Shown piece after piece: positions 1 through 8,848 of a stretch of DNA of 64,000 bases. The DNA is from Geobacteraceae bacterium. GTDB lineage: Bacteria > Desulfobacterota > Desulfuromonadia > Desulfuromonadales > BM103. Under the pieces are notes generated by a model that had not been told where the DNA came from, searched no databases, and saw only the letters and a list, made by a program, of their open reading frames with translations. Every line of letters starts with the position of its first letter. Positions within the stretch are counted from its first letter, which is position 1. The stretch is taken from NCBI GenBank assembly GCA_024641085.1, contig JAHEDT010000002.1, positions 124,001-188,000 on the forward strand, given 5' to 3'. The position numbers were made by a program, and so were the translations under genes.

Positions 1-86
1 CGACGGATGCGGGCTTCGATCCGCAGGCGCAGGTCTTCGCGTCCCGGGACCGGCTGCACTTCGGGATGTGGCCCCGCCTGGCTCAT
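1..86 (-). CDS. partial CDS, N-terminus only (product unknown)
   Basis: An ATG at 86 follows a strong Shine-Dalgarno (AGAAGGAG, 7 bases upstream) and opens a frame that runs off the left edge after 28 codons. The visible N-terminus begins MSQAGPHPEVQP and is charged further on. It has no signal peptide, so a soluble or cytoplasmic N-terminus is likely. It sits 66 bp downstream of the dihaem HAMP protein and is probably the next gene of the same operon. A kinase or other output protein for that sensor-like neighbour is an attractive guess, but nothing visible identifies it. Confidence 0.6.
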   Translation of the reverse strand, partial: MSQAGPHPEVQPVPGREDLRLRIEARIR

Positions 87-152
87 TAGTCATCTCCTTC
101 TGCCCGACCGGCGCATCATGCAACCGCGTCAGCCACAAGATGTCCTGCTGGC

Positions 153-998
153 TCAGAGCAGCGACTCCGGTGAAGTGCTTTCGCTCCCCTTGGCTTTATC
201 CCGGCGCTCCAAATCCCGCACACGGCTGTTCATTTTCTGAAAAGCATCTGCCAGGCGAGCCATTTCGCCGCTCACCTCGGGAAAATCGTCATCAAGAATA
301 TCACCCTGCGAAGCTTCGGTAAAGTCGACAAGTTTTTTGATCGGCAGAAACACCTGGCTGTACAGCACGGCGCAGACAGCCCCGACCGTGAGCACCAGGA
401 CCATGCCGCTGAACATGATCATGCGGTTTTGCAGATGTCCCAGGGTTTGTTTGAGAGGCGTCTGGGACACGCCTATATCGAGGGTGCCCAGCAGGCTTTG
501 TCCGGCATCATGGAAATGGCAGGCGGCATTGGAGCATTCCGGTTCATTGTAGATCGGCGCCGTAATCGCCAGGACATCCCGGCCTTTCTGATTGGTAAAC
601 TGGCGGGCCTGGTCCATGGTTCCCAGACTGCGTTTTGGCACCGGCCCGGCATGACACTCAGTGCACCCGGCGGCGGACTTGTCGATGAACCGGTCGACTT
701 CCCGGGGGTCACGGGACAGCATGATCAGCCCCTTCTTGTTGAATATCCGCACGTGTTCAACCTGGTTCTGTTCGCCGATGCTGATGATGATATTGCTCAG
801 GGTTTCCCGATCGTCCTTGAGCATTGCGTAGCGGGTCGACTTGATCACGGTGTCGGCCAGATCGGCAGCATGCTGGATCTCGCCCTTGACCAGGTCCTCT
901 TTGACAAATGTATACAGAAGCACACAGCAGGCGATGACAAATCCGGTTACGGCACAGGCAACCGGGACGATAGCGCGACTGTTAATGCTGCTGAACAT
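153..998 (-). CDS. membrane-anchored dihaem sensor-like protein with HAMP domain, no kinase
   Basis: This 281-residue protein has a transmembrane helix at about 10-32, a periplasmic region, a second helix at about 193-215 and a HAMP-like segment (216-265), then ends without any kinase or methyl-accepting domain. The periplasmic part carries two haem c motifs: CTECH at 112-116 and a long CX4CH (CSNAACH) at 155-161. The second motif lies in a stretch (IYNEPECSNAACH) closely matched in the histidine kinase at 7009-8652, so the two share a haem-sensing module. I chose the ATG at 998 because AAGGAG lies just upstream and the hydrophobic helix follows directly. It is the last complete gene of the minus-strand respiratory operon. 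It probably senses redox state or a haem ligand and passes the signal to a partner protein (inference). Confidence 0.75.
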   Translation of the reverse strand: MFSSINSRAIVPVACAVTGFVIACCVLLYTFVKEDLVKGEIQHAADLADTVIKSTRYAMLKDDRETLSNIIISIGEQNQVEHVRIFNKKGLIMLSRDPREVDRFIDKSAAGCTECHAGPVPKRSLGTMDQARQFTNQKGRDVLAITAPIYNEPECSNAACHFHDAGQSLLGTLDIGVSQTPLKQTLGHLQNRMIMFSGMVLVLTVGAVCAVLYSQVFLPIKKLVDFTEASQGDILDDDFPEVSGEMARLADAFQKMNSRVRDLERRDKAKGSESTSPESLL

Positions 999-1060
999 GA
1001 CGAATCTCCTTGGCAGGATCACCTGACCGCGGGGCCGTCGAGCGGCCCCGCGGTCATCTT

Positions 1061-2398
1061 TCAATCGATCTTGCGATACATGGCCCCGGCCGGAGACGGC
1101 GTCGTCCGGATCGGCGCCGGCCTGACTGCTTCCGCAGCAAGAGCTTCTTCCGGCTGCGCCTTCCAGGAATAGAGGATCGGCAGACGATAGAGGATGAAGC
1201 GGTAGACCACGATGTAAATGGCAAAGATTGTTACGGCAATTATCACTTCAAAAATATGCGGAATCTCCTGGTACAGCTGCCAGTTGAAGGCGATCAGCGC
1301 TGTATTCAAACGATTCAGGGCAATCCCTAAGACGGTGATCATTGCCCCCAGACGGGCCACTTTAACCACTTGATGGCGAATTGCATAAGCGAACAGGATG
1401 ATCGGCAAAACCACTCCGACGGCCATTTCCAGCAGGAACCATGCGCCCCAACCGGTTGCCAGGTAGCCCCACTCGTTGTCATGAGCAATCCCAATCAGCT
1501 TGATGACCAGGTAGGTGATCAAGGCCAGGCTGGCACCTTTGGCCAGGCCGAGGGTGCAGCGATCCAGATTATCGCTGAAGTTGCTGTCACATCGCCAGGC
1601 CATGGTCTTCTTGACGATCGTGCTGACGACGATAACCATGCAGAGTCCGGCAGGGATTGAAGAGCAGAAGAAATGAATCCACTGGAAAGGTGAATACCAA
1701 AGGGGATGGACCTTGCCGGGGGCATAATTGAAGAGCGCCCCCAGGGCCCCCTGGTGCAATGTCGAGAGGATGATCCCGGATACGGTCAGGCCGATGGCAA
1801 TCCTCCTGATGAAGCGCTTGCCACCCAGCCAGCCGATCCACTCGAAGAAGGACACAGACACTTCCGCAACCTGCACGGACAAGTAGGTGGCCACATGCCA
1901 GGCGACCAGGAAAAGCACGGCAGCGGGACCGAAGGAGACGAACATGGGGTAAGGCAGACGCCAGGGCTGGCCGAGATCGATCAACAGGTAGACCACTGCA
2001 AAGAAATAACCGAGCAGACCATTGAGCAGGGCCAGGCGTTCGATCGGTTCGAAATCGTGGCGCCCGAAAATTTCCACCGTGGTCCCGAGCATGAATCCCG
2101 AGGCGGAAAGAGGCACCATGACAAAGAGCCCGAACCCAAGGAACAATCCCCAGGGATAATCGTTGGAGGCATGCGTCACGGCACCGAGCCCGAAGAAATA
2201 ACGGTAAGCGATCAGGGGCAGACCAACGGCAAAGATGATCCCCAGAATCCAGTTGAAAGGGTTGCGCAGCGCCTGGCCAAGGTACTGGCCCGGCGTCAAC
2301 CCGAGGAACAGCTTTTGCTTGAAAGTCCAGGCCTTGTCATTTTTCTCGTTGACGTGGGAGTCCACGGGCTTCACGCCCCATCCTATAAGACTTTTCAT
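1061..2398 (-). CDS. HybB/NrfD-family integral membrane quinone-interacting subunit
   Basis: A 445-residue polytopic protein with about ten hydrophobic segments. The stretch STLHQGALGALF is typical of the HybB branch of the NrfD/PsrC family. These proteins have no haem. They exchange electrons between (mena)quinone in the membrane and a periplasmic iron-sulfur partner. The start overlaps the stop of the upstream ferredoxin by 4 bases (ATGA), indicating translational coupling. Together with the pentahaem cytochrome and four-cluster ferredoxin upstream, it forms a three-part quinone:cytochrome c module similar in layout to Geobacter CbcSTU and to HybAB. No catalytic hydrogenase or molybdoenzyme subunit is encoded nearby. 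Confidence 0.9.
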   Translation of the reverse strand: MKSLIGWGVKPVDSHVNEKNDKAWTFKQKLFLGLTPGQYLGQALRNPFNWILGIIFAVGLPLIAYRYFFGLGAVTHASNDYPWGLFLGFGLFVMVPLSASGFMLGTTVEIFGRHDFEPIERLALLNGLLGYFFAVVYLLIDLGQPWRLPYPMFVSFGPAAVLFLVAWHVATYLSVQVAEVSVSFFEWIGWLGGKRFIRRIAIGLTVSGIILSTLHQGALGALFNYAPGKVHPLWYSPFQWIHFFCSSIPAGLCMVIVVSTIVKKTMAWRCDSNFSDNLDRCTLGLAKGASLALITYLVIKLIGIAHDNEWGYLATGWGAWFLLEMAVGVVLPIILFAYAIRHQVVKVARLGAMITVLGIALNRLNTALIAFNWQLYQEIPHIFEVIIAVTIFAIYIVVYRFILYRLPILYSWKAQPEEALAAEAVRPAPIRTTPSPAGAMYRKID

Positions 2399-3348
2399 TG
2401 CTCGCCTCCATCCTCGCCCTGTTGTTGCTCGGCGTCATGTTCGTGATCGTCGTGACCTTTTTGTTTCTTTGCCAGGAGGTGGAAGCCGGTAAACATTGCC
2501 GGCCAGATGGCCAGCACCATTGGTACGGTACCGAGGAAGTCTTTGACGTTGTTGATGATCGGTTCGTTGCCGGGGGTCGGGTCGAAGCCGACCTGGTCGA
2601 AAGCCACCGGCGCCAGATACATCCAGCTTGTTCCGCCCAACTCTTTCTCACCATAGAGGCGGGCGACATAGCGGCCAGGGTGGGTCTCAATCCGCTGGTG
2701 ACCGATCTTGATGAGATCCTTACGCTTGCCGAAGGTCAAGGCTTCCTGCGGGCAGATATCGACGCAGGCCGGCGGCAGGCCGTTTTTCAGCCTGGTGTCG
2801 TAACAGAAGATGCATTTTTTGATGACCGGATCCAAGGAGCTGGAGTAGCTGTAGGCCGGAACGTGGAACGGGCAGGCGACCATGCAGGTTCGGCAGCCGA
2901 CGCACACCTTACTATTGTAGACGACAGCTCCCTCTTCGGTCTTCGTATAGGCATTCACAAAGCAAGAGCTGAGACAAGCGGGCTCGTTGCAGTGATTGCA
3001 TTGCACCTTACGGTAGACAGGAGCACCGCCCTCTGGATTGTAACGATTGACCACCGTGTAGGCATTTTCATCGGGACGCCGCTTCTGCTTGCCGTCATGA
3101 AAGGTTTCATCAAAAACCGACATATCGTCGAAGGGACGATCAGGAGCAGGGAGCTTCTGCTCTTTGTTGCAGGCCGCCTCACAACTGCGGCAACCGACAC
3201 AACGTGTCAAATCAACCAGCACACCCATGCCATCCGGATATCCGGAAAATGTCCCCGACGCCAGGGCCTTTCTTGGCCCGGCCAAGGTTGTGGCGGCACA
3301 TCCTGCCACGCTTGCAGCAAGAAATCTCCGTCGACTGATTCCACTCAT
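2395..3348 (-). CDS. Tat-exported four-cluster ferredoxin subunit (HybA-like)
   Basis: The N-terminus has a twin-arginine signal (SRRRFL, residues 5-10). Four cysteine groups follow, the usual set for four [4Fe-4S] clusters: CVGCRSCEAAC, CNHCNEPACLSSC, CVGCRTCMVAC and CIFC...CVDIC. A C-terminal hydrophobic helix (FLGTVPMVLAIWPAMFTGF) and an acidic, His/Gln-rich tail resemble HybA, which is anchored to the periplasmic face of the membrane. It should pass electrons between the NrfD-type subunit encoded just downstream and the pentahaem cytochrome encoded just upstream. The start has a good GGAG Shine-Dalgarno. Length (317) is normal for the family. Confidence 0.9.
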   Translation of the reverse strand: MSGISRRRFLAASVAGCAATTLAGPRKALASGTFSGYPDGMGVLVDLTRCVGCRSCEAACNKEQKLPAPDRPFDDMSVFDETFHDGKQKRRPDENAYTVVNRYNPEGGAPVYRKVQCNHCNEPACLSSCFVNAYTKTEEGAVVYNSKVCVGCRTCMVACPFHVPAYSYSSSLDPVIKKCIFCYDTRLKNGLPPACVDICPQEALTFGKRKDLIKIGHQRIETHPGRYVARLYGEKELGGTSWMYLAPVAFDQVGFDPTPGNEPIINNVKDFLGTVPMVLAIWPAMFTGFHLLAKKQKGHDDHEHDAEQQQGEDGGEQ

Positions 3349-3409
3349 GACAACTCTCCTTATCCTGAAAATCCTGTTCTAGTGAATATCATCTCAAGAC
3401 TGAGCACTT

Positions 3410-3925
3410 TTAGTGTCCGCCCCTGCCCGCGGCCTCTGCGTGGACGACATTTATTTGATAGAAGTCGTCCCCGGCAGTCGTCCTTGTATGGCAATCCTGA
3501 CACCCGGTCGGCCCGTCCATCTGCTCGTGACAACCAACGCAGTTCCAGTGATAGGCGGCCTTCAGACCGGGCATATCGATGTGGAACTGGTAGCGGTTCG
3601 AGGCGTCGCGATTGATATGCTTCGCAGAAAAAGGCTCGGCGACATGGCAGCCACTGCATCGGACCGTTGTTGCCTCGTCGCTACCCGCATGACAGCCCAT
3701 GCAACGCTCATTGCTTGTGCCTGTTCCCGTCGTGTGGTGATGACATGCCGAGCAATCCTCGCCCAGATCGGTATGCATAGCGTGATCGAACTCAACACCG
3801 TTGAACAACTTGGCCATTGTGTCGAGAGACACCTGCTCGGGCACATCTCCTGCCGCAGCTATCGTGCCCACAGCGATGAGTGCCAGTGCCATTATCAACG
3901 TGGTCAAGGTTTGCTTAGCGCTCAT
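3410..3925 (-). CDS. periplasmic pentahaem c-type cytochrome (class III/c7-like)
   Basis: A 171-residue protein with a cleavable signal peptide (about 1-25) and five CXXCH motifs: CSACH, CMGCH, CSGCH, CVGCH and CQDCH. Extra histidines sit between them (for example FDHAMH, SAKHINRD), giving the bis-His spacing of cytochrome c3/c7 relatives. It heads the ferredoxin-NrfD gene trio and would accept electrons from, or give them to, the ferredoxin subunit in the periplasm. The ATG has an AAGGAGAG Shine-Dalgarno. The exact family is uncertain, because few-haem class III cytochromes are divergent. Confidence 0.88.
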   Translation of the reverse strand: MSAKQTLTTLIMALALIAVGTIAAAGDVPEQVSLDTMAKLFNGVEFDHAMHTDLGEDCSACHHHTTGTGTSNERCMGCHAGSDEATTVRCSGCHVAEPFSAKHINRDASNRYQFHIDMPGLKAAYHWNCVGCHEQMDGPTGCQDCHTRTTAGDDFYQINVVHAEAAGRGGH

Positions 3926-3966
3926 GACTCTCTCTCCTTATACTGTGATTGTACCGGTCGGAATTC

Positions 3967-4137
3967 TCATTTCTTGAGATCACCAGGCTTCGTATTCACG
4001 TACTTGTAAAACATTGGAAAAGCGATGAAGAATCCGACACATATAAGATATTCGACCGTTTTGATGTACGTGTAATAATCCACCATCGTGTAAACTGTCT
4101 GGAACTCTCCTATTTTGCCGAGTATTTCGGTAAACAT
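3967..4137 (-). CDS. 56-residue single-helix membrane protein (HmcD/TmcD-like small subunit?)
   Basis: The ATG at 4137 follows AAGGAGATAAGC. The protein has one clear transmembrane helix (VEYLICVGFFIAFPMFYKYV) and a short charged tail. It lies between a small signal-peptide membrane protein and the pentahaem cytochrome in a tightly packed operon. Small one-helix subunits (HmcD, TmcD) occur in other NrfD-containing respiratory complexes, so this may be an accessory subunit of the complex. That link is inferred from position and size, not from recognised homology. Confidence 0.65.
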   Translation of the reverse strand: MFTEILGKIGEFQTVYTMVDYYTYIKTVEYLICVGFFIAFPMFYKYVNTKPGDLKK

Positions 4138-4178
4138 GCTTATCTCCTTTGTGCGAAACAGCACCTAAGTTGACGCTT

Positions 4179-4421
4179 TTAGCCCCTGCTGCCATGACGA
4201 CTGGTCTGTTTATCAGTACCCTTGATCAGGCCTTTGATAAATCCGACCAGCAGCATGATCGTCGGCATCAGCTGCACCACTACGACCAGGGCGCAGAACG
4301 CCAGGAAGATCGCGACCAGGATGCCGCTGGAATAGGTTTTGGTCGTATCCACGGCCAACGCCGGTCCAGCCGTGATCAGCAGCATCGACATTCCCATGAG
4401 TAACCTTCGGTAGCTTTTCAT
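4179..4421 (-). CDS. 80-residue small membrane protein, paralogue of the one at 4921-5145
   Basis: The ATG at 4421 has a GGAGG Shine-Dalgarno. A signal-peptide-like N-terminus ending ALA precedes a single long hydrophobic segment containing GILVAIFLAF and QLMPTIML, then GLIKG and a basic tail. The same pattern (GILAYFFIGF, QLVPAMIL, GLVKGLL) is present in the 74-residue protein at 4921-5145, so the two are paralogues flanking a pseudo-receiver gene. No known function. They are probably structural or assembly partners of the respiratory complex encoded downstream. Confidence 0.7.
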   Translation of the reverse strand: MKSYRRLLMGMSMLLITAGPALAVDTTKTYSSGILVAIFLAFCALVVVVQLMPTIMLLVGFIKGLIKGTDKQTSRHGSRG

Positions 4422-4453
4422 AATTGCCTCCATCAAGTTTTTGGATGCACGGC

Positions 4454-4867
4454 TCATTGCAGCCACTCTGCGGCTGGATTCTGAGCCAGCTTTTCAAATG
4501 CGCATTTGACCGCCTGGCGCAACTCTTCTTCATCGCCCGGGCGGTTCGGTTTGAGGGCATGGTAGAAAATTCCTTCGCTGCGGGCCTTGCGGATCAGAGC
4601 CAGCGGCAGCTCGCTGGCAACCAGGATAATGGTCAGGTGACGGTTGCACTGTTTGAGAATCGGAATCAGCTCCGTCGCCAGCAATTCATCAAACCGGGTA
4701 CTCAACAGGACAACCTGGGCGGTTTTTTTGAGGATTCCATAGAGGACGCCTGCGGCCGAGTTGGTCACGGTCACCTGGTAGCCGGCATTGATGAACAGGT
4801 CAGCCATGCGCTTCCTGGTCAACAAGTCTTCGTCTGCGATGAGTAGTCCTGGCATATGCATCGTCAT
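4454..4867 (-). CDS. CheY-like pseudo-receiver lacking the phospho-acceptor aspartate
   Basis: A 137-residue stand-alone receiver-fold protein. The acidic pocket (ADED, D12-D14), a Ser in the Thr/Ser switch position (S85) and the conserved Lys (K106 in ALKP) are present. At the position where strand 3 normally ends in the phospho-Asp, the sequence reads VVLLSTRFDE, placing Ser56 there. It is therefore unlikely to be phosphorylated by a kinase and may act by constitutive protein binding. It sits between two paralogous small membrane protein genes inside the respiratory operon, an unusual place for a receiver. The start has AGGAG 8 bases upstream. Confidence 0.75.
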   Translation of the reverse strand: MTMHMPGLLIADEDLLTRKRMADLFINAGYQVTVTNSAAGVLYGILKKTAQVVLLSTRFDELLATELIPILKQCNRHLTIILVASELPLALIRKARSEGIFYHALKPNRPGDEEELRQAVKCAFEKLAQNPAAEWLQ

Positions 4868-4920
4868 TGTCTTCTCCTACCCGAGATCGGGCTGTCCCTG
4901 CATCGGGGGACAGGTCACAT

Positions 4921-5145
4921 CTACTCGGATTTTACAGACGTTTTTTCCGGGCGGGTCAAAAGCCCCTTCACCAGGCCGAAGAAGAGGATCATCGCCGGCA
5001 CCAGTTGAGTCACAATGATCAGGGCAAAGAACCCGATGAAGAAATAAGCCAGAATTCCGGCACCCTCACTGTGCGTGCCTGCGGCCGCATAAGCGGCAGA
5101 TGCGCTGCCGGCTACCATCGATATCAACATCCTCATCGTTTTCAT
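4921..5145 (-). CDS. 74-residue small membrane protein, first gene of the sigma54-type operon
   Basis: The ATG at 5145 follows GGAAGGAGG. A short signal-peptide-like N-terminus (to about residue 21, SAAYAAAG) leads to one strong transmembrane segment with GILAYFFIGF and QLVPAMIL, then a charged tail. It is paralogous to the protein at 4179-4421. It is the first gene after a good -24/-12 promoter, so its product should be induced along with the cytochrome complex. Function unknown. An upstream in-frame ATG at 5220 was not used because it lies within the promoter. Confidence 0.75.
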   Translation of the reverse strand: MKTMRMLISMVAGSASAAYAAAGTHSEGAGILAYFFIGFFALIIVTQLVPAMILFFGLVKGLLTRPEKTSVKSE

Positions 5146-5203
5146 AATGGCCTCCTTCCTGTTGACCATGATTGGTCGACATTTGCTCTTGGCAATGTCA
5201 AAA

Positions 5204-5219
5204 TGCATCAGCCGTACCA
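5204..5219 (-). promoter_or_regulatory. sigma54 (-24/-12) promoter
   Basis: Read on the minus strand, TGGTACGGCTGATGCA has the invariant GG-N10-GC and matches the TGGCACG-N4-TTGCW consensus at all but two fixed positions. It ends 59 bp before the first ATG of the small-protein/cytochrome operon. It lies immediately downstream (in transcriptional order) of a gene for an NtrC-type activator with a central AAA+ domain, the partner such promoters need. Confidence 0.7.
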
Positions 5220-5284
5220 TTCTTAGAATTTTCTTATTTATATTTTTAAGGTACTGTTTTTAAATGATTATTTTTTTAATGCGT

Positions 5285-5300
5285 GGAACAGGGATGTTCC
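5285..5300. promoter_or_regulatory. inverted repeat GGAACA-N4-TGTTCC
   Basis: Perfect 6-bp arms separated by GGGA, about 66 bp upstream of the -24 element of the sigma54-type promoter. It could be an additional regulator site. Confidence 0.4.
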
Positions 5301-5315
5301 TGGAGTAGGGGCCGA

Positions 5316-5334
5316 CGTATAAAAAAAATATACG
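5316..5334. promoter_or_regulatory. enhancer-like site 1, CGTATA-N7-TATACG
   Basis: Perfect 6-bp inverted arms with a 7-bp A-rich spacer, about 100 bp upstream of the -24 box. It shares the core GTATA-N7-TATAC with a second site at 5418-5436. Size and distance fit an upstream activating sequence for an NtrC-family dimer. Confidence 0.6.
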
Positions 5335-5417
5335 CCGCGCGCCGTGCGAAGCAGTAAATCCGGCCGTTTGATCTTCTAAGTTATTGAAAAAAGGTTTGTT
5401 TCTTCAGGAGCCTGGAA

Positions 5418-5436
5418 TGTATAGGCAAAATATACA
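5418..5436. promoter_or_regulatory. enhancer-like site 2, TGTATA-N7-TATACA
   Basis: Perfect 6-bp inverted arms with a 7-bp spacer, about 200 bp upstream of the -24 box and 102 bp (centre to centre) from the first site. It lies just beyond the stop codon of the sigma54 activator gene. The paired copies make chance less likely. Confidence 0.6.
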
Positions 5437-5492
5437 GGGTGATGTTTTGATTATGCTGTGAGATGCAGATCATGGAGCAGGCGCCTGCCTGG

Positions 5493-6914
<1,422 letters not shown>

Positions 6915-7008
6915 AACGCCCTCTTCATATCATGAGATTCACAATAAGACCCTTATCAGGACCTGGACTGCTGACTTGCCGGTGCAGCCCTCTGCGCTCC
7001 GGGAACGG

Positions 7009-8652
7009 TCAGGCTGTCGATGCGCGATTGTCCGGCAGGGGTTCCGCTTCAATGGTGCGCATCAATGATGCAATCGGTAATTCGACCGTGAAGACCGTGC
7101 CATGATTCACGACGCTGCGCACCTTGATCTGGCCTCCGTGATTATGAATGATGCCGTAGGAAACCGACAGGCCGAGGCCCGTCCCGGCAACGCCGTTCAG
7201 CTCCTGGTTCTTGGTCGTGAAAAACGGATCGAAGATTTTGCCCAGGTTTTCTTCGGGGATTCCGACCCCGGTATCCTCGATCGTGGTAATCAACAGGTCG
7301 CGCTTGGCCTCTTTACGCATGCCGATGGTCAGACGTCCGCCCAGCGGCATGGCGTGGCAGGCATTCACCATCAGGTTGATGAAAACCTGTTCCATCTGGG
7401 TGGGGTCGACTTCGATATCGGGCAGGTTGACACCATAATGACGCACAATCTCGACATCGTTAACGCTTGCGTGGTGCTCCACCAGCGCTACGGTGCTCTC
7501 CATGATTTGCGACAGCGACTTGAGCCGTTTGTCAGGGATCGAGGTCCGGGAAAAATCGAGCAGCCGCTTGACAATATCGGCACAGCGATTCGTCTCATGG
7601 ACAATGGTCAGGGCATCTTCTCTCTGGCTTGCATCGAGTCTCTGGTCATCGGCGAACATGTTGGCGAACATCAGGATGCCGGTGAGAGGGTTGTTGATCT
7701 CATGGGCGATGCCGGCGACCAGTTGACCGAGTGAAGCCAGCTTCTCCGAACGCACCAGTTGACTGTTGACATTGGCAATCTCCTGCGTTCGCTCGAGCAC
7801 CTTGGCTTCCAGGGTTTCGGTCAGATGGCGATATCCTTCGCTGGTTTCCTTCAGCCTGGCCGTCATCTCGTTGAACGCTTCGGAGAGCTCGCCGATCTCG
7901 TCATTCGATGTCCTCTCAAGTCGGCTGTCCAGTTCCATCTTTGAAACCTTGTTCGCGTGCAGCAGTAGATCATGGACCGGACGGATGACCATGCTCTGGG
8001 TCATCCAGCTCAGGCAGATGATGACCATCAGCAACATGATCACGCCGAAGGCTGCAATGCTGTTGCGGTAGGAACCCGCCTGGACACCGATCTTCGCCAG
8101 CGACCCCTGGACCTCCAGGTAGCCGAGGGTTTTCACATGGGGCGGATGCACATGGCAGGCCGCGGTGGAACAGCTCGGCTTGTTGTAGATGGCCGTGGTG
8201 ACGCTGAGGATCTCCGCACCCTCGGCGTTATGGAAAATGCGCCGGCTGTTTTCGAAGGGGAAAAACTCGGAAGCCATGGCATCGTCCTCGCAATCCGGGC
8301 AGCTGGCTTCGATATCTTTCCGGGCTTTACCGATCTCTTCCGAGCAGGTTGAGAAGTGCACCTGGCCAACGGTGCTGAAGAGCCGGATTCGGTCTATCTT
8401 TTCATGCTGGCAAACTTCCTCCATCATCTGGTAAACCCGCTGGCGGTTGTCTTCCAGCATCTGGAAGTGAGTGGTATGCAGGATGATTTCACTGACGGTT
8501 TCAATATCATCCTTGGCATCGATCAGGAAGAGCTCCTTGAGGGTCGTGATATTGAAAAAAGCGAACAGGGAGATAGTAATCAGCAGGACAACACCGGTTC
8601 TGAATGTGAACTTGCTGATCAGACTGTGGCTGAGCGCCTTGTAGATCTTCAT
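7009..8652 (-). CDS. membrane histidine kinase with haem-binding periplasmic sensor
   Basis: A 547-residue protein: transmembrane helices at about 18-36 and 199-218, a HAMP domain, a coiled linker, and a HisKA domain with H317 in GIAHEINNPL. The HATPase domain has the N box around N430, DTGVGIP at 460-466 and GTGLGL at 490-495. The periplasmic domain has a CX4CH haem motif (CSTAACH, 161-167) in a context shared with the dihaem protein at 153-998. An earlier CPDCE (118-122) is where that protein has CTECH, so one haem site seems lost here. I placed the start at the ATG at 8652: a GTG at 8712 in the same frame lies inside an intrinsic terminator stem. Likely signals are redox state or a haem ligand. 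Confidence 0.9.
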   Translation of the reverse strand: MKIYKALSHSLISKFTFRTGVVLLITISLFAFFNITTLKELFLIDAKDDIETVSEIILHTTHFQMLEDNRQRVYQMMEEVCQHEKIDRIRLFSTVGQVHFSTCSEEIGKARKDIEASCPDCEDDAMASEFFPFENSRRIFHNAEGAEILSVTTAIYNKPSCSTAACHVHPPHVKTLGYLEVQGSLAKIGVQAGSYRNSIAAFGVIMLLMVIICLSWMTQSMVIRPVHDLLLHANKVSKMELDSRLERTSNDEIGELSEAFNEMTARLKETSEGYRHLTETLEAKVLERTQEIANVNSQLVRSEKLASLGQLVAGIAHEINNPLTGILMFANMFADDQRLDASQREDALTIVHETNRCADIVKRLLDFSRTSIPDKRLKSLSQIMESTVALVEHHASVNDVEIVRHYGVNLPDIEVDPTQMEQVFINLMVNACHAMPLGGRLTIGMRKEAKRDLLITTIEDTGVGIPEENLGKIFDPFFTTKNQELNGVAGTGLGLSVSYGIIHNHGGQIKVRSVVNHGTVFTVELPIASLMRTIEAEPLPDNRASTA

Positions 8653-8677
8653 CACGACCATTCCACAAAACGGCACG

Positions 8678-8715
8678 AAAAAACCGGGTGCCTGGGAATC
8701 AATCCGGCACACCCG
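8678..8715 (-). terminator. intrinsic terminator inside the kinase 5' leader
   Basis: On the minus strand CGGGTGTGCC pairs with GGCACCCG (one bulge) and is followed by six T residues at 8683-8678. It ends only 25 bases before the kinase start codon and lies downstream of that gene's own promoter, so it should act as an attenuator rather than end an upstream gene. Confidence 0.7.
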
Positions 8716-8795
8716 AATTACCCTCGCAGCCCGGTGGGAACAGACCCGCGGCTTTATGCGGCTTTCCTCGCGGAAGCCTCTCCCAGTCAGGAGCT
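8716..8795 (-). ncRNA. riboswitch-like structured leader (GEMM-I-like candidate)
   Basis: On the minus strand this leader contains a hairpin GGCTTCC-GCGA-GGAAAGCC with a GNRA tetraloop, then CGCATAAAGCC, GCGGGTC and ACCGGGCTGCGA. The order resembles GEMM-I (c-di-GMP/cGAMP) aptamers: GNRA-capped stem, GACGCAAAGCC, CGGGTC, GCCGGGTTGCCGA. The 5' part deviates from that consensus. It sits between a promoter and an intrinsic terminator, the standard layout of a transcriptional riboswitch. The class is uncertain; a regulatory leader of some kind is better supported. Confidence 0.45.
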
Positions 8796-8820
8796 TAATA
8801 TTATTTAATTATTTGTCTCC

Positions 8821-8848
8821 AATATATACCAAGCGGGCGCCATGTCAA
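8821..8848 (-). promoter_or_regulatory. sigma70 promoter of the haem-motif kinase
   Basis: On the minus strand a perfect -35 TTGACA (8848-8843), a 16-bp spacer and a -10 TATATT (8826-8821). The predicted transcript start near 8814 gives a leader of about 160 bases that contains the structured element and terminator. Confidence 0.65.

Noticed and set aside
429-1172. 247-codon open frame opposite the dihaem protein and NrfD gene
   Set aside because: It is antisense to two well-supported genes and has no ribosome site or recognisable motif.
8653-8712. Upstream GTG start (8712) for the haem-motif kinase
   Set aside because: The GTG lies inside the intrinsic terminator stem. The ATG at 8652 leads directly into the membrane helix.
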